NCBI RefSeq assembly: GCF_027744825.2
Contig: NC_071340.1
Span: 1,247,501-1,311,500 of the forward strand
Reading direction: 5' to 3'
DNA length: 64,000 nt
From: Synchiropus splendidus
Taxonomy: Eukaryota > Chordata > Actinopteri > Syngnathiformes > Callionymidae
Positions 56,131 to 63,688 of the stretch are shown piece by piece. A program made the position numbers and the translations under genes. The notes under the pieces were generated by a model. The model searched no databases. It saw only the letters and a list, made by a program, of their open reading frames with translations, and was not told where the DNA came from. The stretch's first letter is position 1. Every line of letters starts with the position of its first letter.

Positions 56131-57570
56131 TCTGAAGTGTTTTTCAAAAGTTGGCAACATTTTTATGTTTGGCGTTGCAAAACCCACCTAATCTCAGGCT
56201 GAAAACGTGTTTGATGCATTGTGCCATAACTTCTCAGGGAAGCTTTAGAACATGGAATTTTCACCTCCCACTACAGCAAAAAGGGTCTTTCTTGTAGTTG
56301 CACATCAAATCGAAGCTGTCTGAAGTGTTTTTCAAAAGTTATCAACATTTTTATGTTTGGCGTACCGAAACCCACCTTGAACGCGTTTTCTGCATTGTGT
56401 CATAACTTGTCAGTTAGGCTTCAGAACATGACATTTTCAACTCCCACTATAGCAGAAAGGCTCTTTCTAGTAGATGCAAGAAATTCTAAGCTGTCTGAAG
56501 TGTTTTTCGAAAGTTATCAACATTTTTATGTTTGGTGTTCCGATACCCACCTTATCAAAGGGTGAAAACAAATTTTGTGCATTGTGCCATAACTTCTTAC
56601 GGAAGCTTATGAACATGAAACTTTCACCTCCCACTATAGCAGAAAGGCTCTTTCTAGTAGATGCACGTAAATTCTAAGCTGTCTGAAGTGTTTTTCGAAA
56701 GTTATCAACATTTTTATGTTTGGCGTTCCGAAACCCACCTTATCAAAGGGTGAAAACGCATTTTGTGCATAGTGCCATAACTTCTCAGGGAAGCTTCAGA
56801 ACATGAAATTTTCACCTCCCACTATCGCAGAAAGCGGCTTTCTAGTAGTTGCACATCAAATCTAACCTGTCTGAAGTGTTTTTCGAAAGTTATCAACATT
56901 TTTTTGTTTGGTGTTCCGAAACCCACCTTATCAGAGGGTGCAAACGCATTTGTGCATTGTGCCATAACTTCTCAGGGAAGATTCAGAACATGAAATTTTC
57001 ACCTCCGACTATAGCAGAAAGGGTCTTTCTAGTAGTTGCACATCAAATCTAAGCAGTCTGAAGTGTTTTTCCAAAGTTATCAACATTTTATGTTTGATGT
57101 TCTGAAACCCACCTTGTCTCCGGCTTAAAACGCGTGTTGTGCATTGTGCCGTAACTTCTCAGGGAAGCTTCAGAACATGAAATTTTCACCTCCCACTATT
57201 GCAGAAAGGGTTGTTCTAGTAGTTGCACATCCAGTCTAAGCTGTCTGAAGTGTTTTTCGAAAGTTATCAACATTTTCATGTGTGGCGTTCCGAAACCCAC
57301 CTTATCTCAGGCTGAAAACGCGTTTTCTGCATTGTGGAATAACTTCTCAGGGAAGCTTCAGAACATGAAATTTTCACCTCCCACTATAGCAGAAAGGCTT
57401 TTTCTAGTAGTTGCACATTAGAATCTAAGCCGTCTGAAGTGTTTTTCGAAAATTATCAACATTTTTATGTTTGGCGTTCGGAAACCCACCTTATCTCAGG
57501 CTGAAAACGCGTTTTCTGCATTGTGCCATAACTTTTTAGGGACGCTTCCGAACATGAATTTTTCACCTCA
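56131..57570 (+). repeat. Terminal divergent satellite monomers at the array edge
   Basis: This is the copy of 49,021-50,335 (offset 7,110, then 7,109 after a 1-bp loss near 57,088), followed by the last degenerate monomer. The final unit has extra changes ('ttcggaaaccc', 'tttttagggacgcttccg', 'gaatttttcacctca') and stops at 57,570. Increasing divergence toward an edge is the usual pattern where unequal exchange homogenises the interior but not the boundary. Confidence 0.85.
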
Positions 57571-57625
57571 CAACCGGTAACTTACGGCAAAGTTTTTGTG
57601 TATTTTGTTCATTATAGCGAGAATC
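57571..57625 (+). other. Remnant of the retroelement leader at the satellite junction
   Basis: These 55 bp lie between the last satellite base and the gag start. They do not match the satellite. I could not find an LTR end, a convincing primer-binding site or a duplicated target site here. The simplest reading is that the element's 5' LTR and part of its leader were lost at this junction. Confidence 0.5.
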
Positions 57626-58331
57626 ATGGCGGCTACTGTGGGCACAGTGACGATGCTGGTACGCATTCATTGGAGGACTATTGTGAAATTTTGGAACATT
57701 TTTTCATCGCGAACGGCATTGAAGATGACGATAAACGGCGCGCGGTGTTGCTCAGCAGTGACCGCGCCCCGGCATATGCGGTGATGAGGAACCTGTTGAG
57801 TCCGGAAAAAACAGATGATCGTTCGTATGCTGATCTGGTCATCCTTTTGAGGAATCATTTCCATTCAAAACCGAGTGAGATTATGCAACGATGGAAGTTT
57901 AACTCTCGGAATGGAAGGACTGAAGAGACCGTTTGTGACTACGTGGCGGAGCTAAGGAAATGGCTCAGGATTGTAACTATGGTGAAACACTGACCGTGAT
58001 GCTGATAGACCGCTTGGTGTGTGGGATTAACGACGACAGGATACAGAGGAAGCTGCTGTCGGAGGATGGACTAACATTTGACATAGCATTCAAAGTGGCC
58101 TTGGTGATGGACGCTGCAGATAGAGACTTGGTGAACCTACGAGGTGTGAAGGACTCACTCCAACGAAGTGGATCATCACCGGTCAACAAAGTGGAAGAGA
58201 CGCGGGCAATGTCCATGGAGTCGAGAAGGTGCTACATATGTGGTGGAGAGACTCACTTGGCCAAAGGTTGCCGGTTTGCGGAGGTCAAATGTAATAACTG
58301 TGGATAAGTGGGTCACTTATAGACAGTGTGT
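57626..58331 (+). pseudogene. gag: gag pseudogene with two CCHC zinc knuckles
   Basis: Gag would form the particle and bind the element's RNA. The likely start is the ATG at 57,626 (MAATVG...). The reading frame changes near 57,650 and again at about 57,960, where one base seems missing, so three frames are needed. The middle part ('EDYCEILEHFFIANGIEDDD', then 'KRRAVLLS') and the later 'RLVCGINDDRIQRKLLSE' are typical of gypsy capsid regions. Knuckle 1 is intact at 58,230-58,271 (C-X2-C-X4-H-X4-C). Knuckle 2 at 58,290-58,331 keeps all four ligands but contains in-frame TAA (58,305) and TAG (58,320). Both stops could have arisen from glutamine codons by C-to-T change. The protease follows in the same frame. 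Confidence 0.87.
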
Positions 58332-58889
58332 AAAAGTATGACAGAGGTGAGGGAGACAAAGCAAACAAGAAAAAGGGGGAAAGGTACAACGCATCGAACA
58401 AATTTCATGCAGGAGAAGGATGACAGTGAAAATGAAGAGATGTTTACAGTGACAGATAAAAGAAGACGCAGCAGTGAGGAATTGGACATTCCTGGAGTAG
58501 AGCCGATTAAAAAAGTGTTGAGGGTAAATGGAAAGAAGGTGGCTTTTGTGGTAGACACCGGCTGCAGTTACACTATTAAGGCTCAACAGATGGTTGACAT
58601 GTTAGTGAAAAACAGAACTAACACTAAACTAGTGGATTGCAAGATAAAGTTAAAAACATATGGAGGTCATCAGGTTCCAGTGGTGGGGGCAATTAAGGTC
58701 AAGGTTGAACACGATGATCAGATCAAATGGCTGCCTGTCATTGTTGTGAAAGGTTCAGGAGCAAGTCTTCTGGCCAGAGGCTGGATGAAAGCATTCCAGA
58801 TAGAGGGGCAGTTTGTCCACAAAACAGATGAGGTGGACAGTTCCCTGCCGATCTCTCCCGACATGAGAAGGTATTCAAAGAAGAGTTAG
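58326..58889 (+). pseudogene. Retropepsin-type aspartic protease region
   Basis: This region is open for 187 codons and in the same frame as the end of gag. It encodes a charged linker (KQTRKRGKG, EKDDSENEE), then a retroviral-type protease that would cleave the polyprotein. The catalytic triad DTG is at 58,554-58,562 in the context VVDTGCSYTI, and the C-terminal hydrophobic-glycine segment reads 'GASLLARGWM', where related elements usually have a G-R/N-x-W-type motif. The active-site residues therefore survive. The frame breaks near 58,880, where the coding sense continues in another frame (VFKEEL...) toward the RT. It is not expected to be expressed as part of a working polyprotein. Confidence 0.82.
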
Positions 58890-59627
58890 GGTCATTAAGG
58901 GGGACGACAGCCAAGATTCATGTGGCTCAGAATGCCACGCCCTTTACAAACCCAGGTCGGTTCCATTTGCCATTAAAAGAAAATGGAAATAGGACTTCAG
59001 AGTCTCTTAGAGGAAAGAATATTGGAACCTGTGAAGTTCTCTGAATGGGCAGCACCTTGTGCCTGTGTTCAAACCTGATGGTCGCGCGAGGATTTGTGGA
59101 GATTATAAATTAACAGTGAACAAAGTCTCCACGACCAAACAGTATCCGATTCCAACAATGGAGGATATGATGGCAAGCCTGGCAGGGCGGCAGAAGTTCA
59201 CAAAACTCGATATGAGCCATGCATATCAGCAAATAGTCATTGAAGAGGAATCAAGGACGTTTGTGAGTGTCAACACTCACAGAGGTCTTTTTACATATAA
59301 ACGTCTGCCTTTTGGACTAAGCTCCAGTCCTGCTATTTTCCAACGCACCATGGAGAATGTTCTCCAAGGTATGGCAAATGTGGCAGTGTATTTAGACGAC
59401 ATTATATTGAGAGGAAGAGATGACAGCTCTCATCTGCAAACACTCAACGAAGTGCTGCAGAGGTTGGAGGATAAAGGGCTGCAGTTGAAACGGAGCAAAT
59501 GTCAGTTCATGGAAAACAAATTAACATTCTTGGGTCATGAGGTGGACAGGACAGGCCTGCATCCAATGCCAGCGAAGGTCAAAGCAGTCCAGGAAGCTCT
59601 GGTAGCACGTTCTGTGCGCCAACTTAA
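58890..59627 (+). pseudogene. pol: Reverse transcriptase, N-terminal and catalytic part
   Basis: RT would copy the element's RNA into DNA. The first ~160 bp (58,890-59,058) show recognisable pre-RT sequence in shifting frames (PRSVPFAI; then ILEPV, EWAAP), so several small indels are present. From 59,059 the frame is open: VFKPDGRARICGDYKL, QKFTKLDMSHAYQQI with the first catalytic aspartate at 59,209, 'THRGLFTYKRLPFGLSSSPA', then the active-site YLDD at 59,389-59,400. The thumb starts with 'LTFLGHEVDRTGLHP'. The coding sense stops at 59,627, exactly at the TTAA where the piggyBac element is inserted. It resumes in the same frame at 61,257. Confidence 0.93.
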
Positions 59628-59640
59628 CCCTCGTATTATG
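59628..59640 (+). repeat. Left 13-bp terminal inverted repeat of piggyBac
   Basis: ccctcgtattatg directly follows TTAA. It is the exact reverse complement of 61,240-61,252. Confidence 0.93.
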
Positions 59641-59665
59641 TTGAAAAAAAATTACATTGATTCTG

Positions 59666-59683
59666 TTGCGGGTCATTTTGACA
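59666..59683. repeat. Subterminal motif of the piggyBac left end
   Basis: ttgcgggtcattttgaca carries one good arm (gggtca) and a decayed second arm (tgacac). It is the counterpart of the right-end palindrome at 61,042-61,058, but it lies about 40 bp from the left tip, whereas the right copy lies about 195 bp from the right tip. Confidence 0.65.
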
Positions 59684-59843
59684 CACACTGTGTAAATCCA
59701 CTCAAAACAGTCAAAAAAAAGATTGAACCAATAACATCTTCATTTTAGATTATATAAACATTTGTAAAAGAGACATAGAACACATTTTCAATTTCAACAC
59801 TATATTTAAGAGCAATTTAAGTTTTTCCCTCCTCACAAACACT

Positions 59844-59849
59844 TTTATT
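59844..59849 (-). terminator. Polyadenylation signal of the piggyBac transposase
   Basis: AATAAA on the minus strand, 39 bp beyond the transposase stop at 59,888. Position and orientation fit 3' end formation of the transposase transcript. Confidence 0.6.
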
Positions 59850-59887
59850 TTCATTTAACTTGCCCCATTTTTTAATGTTCAACATGT

Positions 59888-60948
59888 TCAATGCTCTCCA
59901 CATGATGGACAGAATGTAACTGTGTGCGTTTTAAAGATTTAATTCTTGCATTTCACAAAACAGGTACTTGTTTTTCTCTCATCTCGGGACGGACAGATCT
60001 GGCATCTTTTCCGGTTCTTCTAACCTGTATCCAATGCATCCATTGCAGATTGGTTGGGTGATGTGAGCTTGACCTTTTCGATGACAGCGGCAGCTGCTGG
60101 GCATCGAGGTGGCCTGGCTCGACTCTGCATCTTGGGAGTGACAAGTGCTTTGCCAAGTTCTTCCAGGAAAAGCCGACGTTGGTACAGTTTGCTGGCATTC
60201 ACCTGCTGGTTGATTTCAGTCCATGGGACATAGGCATTGTAAGCAGACACATCCACGATGTTGTAGAAAATCACCAAGGGCCAATGGGCAGTCTTGCGCT
60301 GGCAGCTGTATGTTGCTGTGACTTTGTCCAGATTGTCAACTCCTTTTTTGGTGGAGTTGTAGTCCAGGATCATTTGTGGCTTCATGTCTTCTCTTATGCT
60401 GAGAGATGCATCTCTGTGCATTTTGCTTATTACAAGAACATTCTTGTTTGTCTTTGGGCAGTGTGAAACAACTGTTGCTTTGTCACTGAAAGCAAATATT
60501 GAGGAATGCAGAGGTCTGCCCTGCACCTTCAGAATTTCCTTGGGAAGGTCTGGCTTATTTCTTCTGACTGTTCCCACTGTTCAGCTTTCTCCTCTGAAGT
60601 TAATTTCCAAGGAGATAGGATGTAAATGTAAATGTGACGTCACATGTGATGTTATGACCTTCCACTCATCTCCAGCACCACACGCATCCCCTGATTCTTG
60701 TCGGGTGCTTCTCCAGGTAGCTTTACAGTGTATACTTGCATTTTCCAGACATAGCCAGATTTTGCATCACAGGGCCACCCATATTTTGATGCCATACTTG
60801 GCAGGCTTGTTGGGCATGTACTGTAAACCCTCTGTAGCTCATTTTTGGTGTGTTTGTCAAAAAGAATACATGAGAACACTGACAAGTAGAAGGGAGAGAA
60901 AGTTCCTCCTCTACGCACAGCTGGGTCCAAATGGCTATTCAGAGGCAA
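59888..60948 (-). pseudogene. piggyBac transposase pseudogene (PGBD-like), 5'-truncated
   Basis: The transposase would cut and paste the element at TTAA sites. Read on the minus strand, the sequence begins with a broken version of the segment before the first catalytic residue (KPAKYGIKIW in one frame, CDAKSGYVW in another). D1 is the Asp of CDAKSGY (codon 60,766-60,768). The second Asp is in ITCD (60,639-60,641) in another frame. An open stretch of 185 codons (60,020-60,577) then contains GTVRRNKPDLPKE, KPQMILDYN, and the third Asp in KKGVDNLDK (60,335-60,337). Past a further frame change the C-terminal Cys/His-rich zinc-binding domain is visible (RCQICPS, FVKCKN-stop, CPSCGEH), ending with TGA at 59,888. 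All three catalytic positions survive, but in three frames, and the N-terminal half is missing. It is dead. Confidence 0.92.
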
Positions 60949-61041
60949 TCAAAATACACATAGCTGGGCAGTCTAAATAGGTGTATCATAAAGACGTGTT
61001 TATTTTTTATCTGAACAGCCACTTACCCACATTAAATAATC

Positions 61042-61058
61042 CGGGTCAAAATGACCCG
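61042..61058. repeat. Subterminal palindrome of the piggyBac right end
   Basis: The arms cgggtca / tgacccg flank a 3-bp centre. Its reverse complement, with the adjoining 'ttgc', matches the subterminal motif near the left end at 59,666-59,680 (ttgcgggtcattttgac). A second, related palindrome (gggtca-aat-tgaccc) lies at 61,221-61,235. Repeated subterminal palindromes are common in piggyBac ends and may be transposase-binding sites; that role is inferred. Confidence 0.75.
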
Positions 61059-61239
61059 CAATATCATCTTTGTATACAAACTCTGTACAGACATGTCACT
61101 AGACATCAAAGTGTCCAGATTTTACACACCTGTTCATGACCCTTGATGAGGAAAAGTCACAAAATTTAATGAAGAAAAAGTAAGGATAACCACTACTTTT
61201 TTTAACACAAAAACGGATATGGGTCAAATTGACCCTTAG

Positions 61240-61252
61240 CATAATACGAGGG
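61240..61252 (-). repeat. Right 13-bp terminal inverted repeat of piggyBac
   Basis: cataatacgaggg is the exact reverse complement of the left repeat. It is followed by TGAA, a decayed copy of the TTAA target duplication. Confidence 0.93.
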
Positions 61253-61256
61253 TGAA

Positions 61257-61905
61257 AGCTTTTTTAGGTCTGCTAAACTTTTATAACAAATTCTTGCCGA
61301 ACTTGTCTACTGTGCTGGCTCCATTACACAAGTTACTGAGTAAAGATGAGAAATGGAGGTGGGAGATTGAGCAAGAAAAGGCTTTTTAACAGGCAAAGAA
61401 GTTACGACAAAGCAGTCAAGTGTTGGTTCATTACGATGAACAAAAACAACTGGTACTGTCATGTGATACCTCACCTTATGGGGTGGGGGCAGTCTTGGCA
61501 CACAGGCTGGAAGGGGGAGCAGAAAGGCCTATGGGTTATGCCTCGCGCACACCCACAGCAGCAGAAAAAAACTATTCGCAGTTGGATAAAGATGGCTTAG
61601 AAGTCATTTTTGGGGTGCAGTACTTAACGTAAATTTGTGATTTGTACACAGACCTTAAGCCCTTAATCAGTCTGTTTCATGAAGGAAAAGCTGTGCCACA
61701 CATTAGTTCTCAGAGGATCATGAGACGGGCTATTATTTTAAGAGCATATAAATATGCCATGGTGTACCAACGTGGACAGGACAATGCAAACACAGATGCT
61801 CTCAGTAGACTTCCACTTCCAGAGAAACCTGGGGATCCAGACTCAGAAGACCAGGAATTGATGGTAGAGCAGGAGTTCAGTGGTCAACTCGGAAGAGCTT
61901 CGTAA
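61257..61905 (+). pseudogene. pol: RT thumb/connection and RNase H of the gypsy element
   Basis: This continues the pol frame interrupted by piggyBac. It starts with 'AFLGLLNFYNKFLPNLST', the usual junction between RT and RNase H. RNase H, which degrades the RNA strand of the hybrid, is recognised by [15 protein letters not shown] (first acidic residue), [24 protein letters not shown] (Glu region), 'LYTDLKPLISL' (usually TDHKPL) and NTDALSRLPLP (last Asp). The frame is constant for about 650 bp but has stops TAA at 61,387 and TAA at 61,630. The second lies in a spot where the usual sequence looks shortened. After 61,905 the sense continues in another frame (NSEELRK...) toward integrase. Confidence 0.92.
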
Positions 61906-63219
61906 GTGAACCAGTAAAGACCTCGTACTTGCCCACTATGAAGCAACAGGAGCTGAGTGAACAAGATGGGTGTGTACTGTGGGCGTGTCGTGTGGTGATT
62001 CCGGAAAAAGGATGTGGTCTGATGTTGAAGCAGCATCAATTGCACCCTGAAATGAGTCAAATGAAGGGTTTGGCTCGTAGCTACATGTGGTGGCCTAATA
62101 TAGACTGTGATATGAAAGTCTGGTCAAATCGTGTTCCACTTGTCAGGAACACCAGAACGCTTCGGCCTGTGCACCGCTGCACCCGTGGGAGTGGCCTGAA
62201 AACCGTGACGACGACTTCATGTTGATTATGCTGGGGCGTCCATGGGAAAGATGTTCTTGGTGGTGATTGATGCACATTCAAAGTGGTTGGAGGTCTACCC
62301 TGTTTCGTCAGCATCTGCAGTGGCTACTGTGAACTGCTTGAGGGCCACTTTCGGCACTAATGGTATCCCAAAAATGATAGTGTCAGATAATGCCCAGTGT
62401 TTTGTGAGTGAACACACTAAAGAGTTTTTGGCACGCAATGGGATCACTCATGTCACATCTGCACCGCATCATCCTTTTTCTAATGGGATGGCAGAGAGAG
62501 CGATACAAACGTTCAAACAGTTGATGAAAAAAACATCGGGTGATTCTCTGGAAACCAAACTGAGTAGAGCTTTATTCAGTTATTGGATTACTTCACAGTC
62601 AACCACAGGACTGTCTCCTGCAGAAATGTTGATGGGGAGGAAATTGAGGTGCATGTTGTATCTGATATACCCAAATATGAAGAAGAAAATGGAACTGAAA
62701 CAGGCAAACCAGAAAGTTCAGCATGATCAACATGCTCAGTTCAGAAGTTTTCAGACAGGTGACCGGGTGTTCACGATTAACTATGGTTATGGGCCTAAGT
62801 GGGTTCCAGGGTTAATACAGGAATGCACAGGACCAGTCGCCTACACAGTGGCGCTGGGAAATGGGAAAACTGTAAGAAGACACGTAGACCAGGTTTTCAG
62901 TCGGTCCATTTTAAAAGGACAGAGACCCGCACCCACTGTGGAGGATGTCGAAGTGGAGAATCCACTTGGGGTTGGGATCTCACTGGAGACTGAGACAAGT
63001 GAAGGGAACAGTGAAGAAGTCAGTTTAAAACAAAAAAAAAAAAAGCAGACAGACAGTGACCTGGTAGGCTCACTGTCTCAAGGAAGAGTACGACCAAAAA
63101 GGACCAGGAATCCCCCAGTGTATCTGAAAGACTATGTTCAAAAAGTGGAAGAGGAGTTTTGGACCAAGGTGCTTGCTATTTTCTTATTCTTTAGTGTAAA
63201 GAGCCATGTTTTTGTTTAG
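61906..63219 (+). pseudogene. pol: Integrase of the gypsy element, N-terminal zinc domain broken
   Basis: Integrase inserts the DNA copy into the genome. The N-terminal HHCC zinc-binding part is split between frames. Two histidines are at 62,034 and 62,043 with 'MKGLARSYMWWPNID', while the CX2C pair (62,132-62,143) lies in a different frame. From 62,209 one frame is open to 63,219. It holds all three catalytic residues: Asp at 62,224 (HVDYAG), Asp at 62,386 (IVSDNAQ) and Glu at 62,494 (GMAERA), with 35 residues between the last two (D,D35E). The GPY/F-like motif GPVAY is at 62,830-62,844, followed by 'RRHVDQVFSRSI'. The tail is charged, with a poly-lysine stretch coded by an A-run near 63,030. 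No chromodomain was recognised. The catalytic core is the best-preserved part of the element. Confidence 0.94.
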
Positions 63220-63360
63220 TTTTGTTTAGGGTTAGTCGTTTAAGTTCCATTCTGTTTTATGACAATTTTTTTGTTTTATTAAGTTTTAGACTCGCCTAAG
63301 TGTTTATGGTGGTTTTGGGGACATGGGCTTTGGGAGAGAAGTTGGAAGATGTGAATAATT

Positions 63361-63374
63361 TGAGGGGCAGGAGA
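63361..63374 (+). promoter_or_regulatory. Probable polypurine tract
   Basis: The purine-rich 'gaggggcaggaga' lies directly before a TGT that suits an LTR start. In LTR elements this tract primes plus-strand DNA synthesis. Its position about 140 bp after integrase agrees. Confidence 0.65.
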
Positions 63375-63529
63375 TGTTATCATGTGTCATGGGCTTATTT
63401 GGGGTCACAACTTGGGGGCGCTCTTGTTATGTTGCCGTGTCATCATCCGATTTGTTGGAAGTTGGAACCGTGAATAAAACCTGCGGTGCTGATACCTCCT
63501 GTGTGTTTTCCTTTCAGCTTTGGCTATCA
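63375..63529 (+). repeat. Probable short 3' LTR, end uncertain
   Basis: Starts with tgttatcatgtg right after the polypurine tract. It contains AATAAA at 63,473-63,478 followed by a GT-rich stretch (tcctgtgtgttttcc), as expected for the R-U5 part. The end at 'ggctatca' (63,529) is only one candidate; 'accatca' near 63,586 is another. Without a second LTR the boundary cannot be proven from this window. Confidence 0.5.
63473..63478 (+). terminator. Polyadenylation signal in the 3' LTR
   Basis: AATAAA in 'gtgaataaaacctg', followed about 20 bp later by a GT-rich stretch. Confidence 0.65.
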
Positions 63530-63656
63530 GAGGGCGTGTCTCTTCAACCCACTTGGGAGAACGAATCAAATGTCCCGACCATCATTGAGCAGTGTTGCCA
63601 GGTTCGCGGACAGGAGCGCTTGAGGCCGAGGCGCTGGAGGGAGCGAATTCAATCCG

Positions 63657-63688
<32 letters not shown>

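Larger units (their letters stand above)
1..57570 (+). repeat. 188-bp satellite DNA array, about 306 head-to-tail monomers
   Basis: Successive monomers align at 188-bp steps (for example the 'ttgcacatca' box at 941 and again at 1129). All copies read in the same direction, with no inversion seen. Most differ from each other by a few substitutions. Common small length variants are 'cttttag' for 'ctttctag' (minus 1) and 'acacttatg' for 'acacttttatg' (minus 2). The array is open at position 1 and ends at 57,570, where the last monomer breaks off after 'tttcacctca'. Nearly every monomer contains an AAGCTT site within the palindrome gaagcttc, so a HindIII digest should give a 188-bp ladder. I do not recognise the family by name. 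Length and organisation suit a vertebrate centromeric or pericentromeric satellite, but that location is inference. No coding function is supported. Confidence 0.98.
50336..57570 (+). repeat. Second copy of the 7.84-kb satellite block, ending at the array edge
   Basis: The copy matches 42,496-50,335 at offset +7,840 as far as 56,130, then at +7,110 after a 730-bp length difference. Differences seen by eye number about a dozen, for example 'tttgtttgg' (43,081) against 'tatgtttgg' (50,921), 'ttcagaac' against 'tttagaac' (51,940), and 'cttctcagg' against 'cttcacagg' (53,244). It continues about 120 bp past the copied part (57,450-57,570) in degenerate monomer sequence before the satellite ends. 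Confidence 0.87.
59628..61252 (-). mobile_element. piggyBac DNA transposon inserted in the gypsy pol gene
   Basis: The 1,625-bp element has perfect 13-bp terminal inverted repeats (59,628-59,640 and 61,240-61,252; ccctcgtattatg). On the left it is preceded by TTAA (59,624-59,627), the canonical piggyBac target. On the right the matching position reads TGAA (61,253-61,256), one substitution from TTAA. The flanks are contiguous pol sequence and 1,629 bp (element plus target duplication) is a multiple of three, so pol is in the same frame on both sides. The element carries a transposase remnant on the minus strand. It is shorter than usual for autonomous piggyBac elements (about 2.4 kb or more) because the N-terminal part of the gene is absent. 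Confidence 0.95.
57571..63529 (+). mobile_element. Degenerate Ty3/gypsy LTR retrotransposon lacking its 5' LTR
   Basis: The order gag - protease - RT - RNase H - integrase and the GPY/F-like motif after the integrase core identify a Ty3/gypsy (Metaviridae-type) element. The sequence style resembles the 'K02A2.6-like' (Mag-related) elements of fish; that lineage label is tentative. It is defective. The 5' LTR and primer-binding site are not present, gag and pol are broken by frameshifts and stops, and a piggyBac element interrupts the RT/RNase H region. No env-like ORF follows integrase. The 3' limit is provisional because, with one LTR only, the LTR end cannot be set by comparison. Confidence 0.9.

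Noticed and set aside
4639..56677. Dozens of 60-105-codon ORFs within the satellite (the recurrent 'LSCLKCFSKVINTFMFG' type), on both strands
   Set aside because: They are the same 188-bp repeat read through. 188 is not a multiple of 3, so each frame closes after about 1.3 monomers, and the repeat carries no start context, domain or codon constraint. A repeated peptide is expected from repeated DNA.
1..57570. CRISPR-like regular repeats
   Set aside because: The whole 188-bp unit repeats, with no unique spacers between short repeats, and the surrounding elements are eukaryotic.
57667..58586. Minus-strand ORFs opposite gag and protease
   Set aside because: They are shadows of the + strand coding region, which has clear knuckle and DTG motifs; the minus-strand products show no family features.
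60179..60980. Plus-strand ORFs of 95 and 198 codons across the piggyBac element
   Set aside because: The minus strand encodes recognisable piggyBac transposase motifs over the same bases; the plus-strand frames are antisense shadows.
63220..63374. Search for an env-like third ORF after integrase
   Set aside because: Only about 150 bp of AT-rich non-coding sequence separates integrase from the polypurine tract, so the element is a plain retrotransposon rather than an env-bearing one.
63523..63535. 'tggctatcagag' as a primer-binding site
   Set aside because: It resembles a TGG-type tRNA match, but it lies after the 3' LTR candidate rather than after a 5' LTR, and the LTR end is not fixed.
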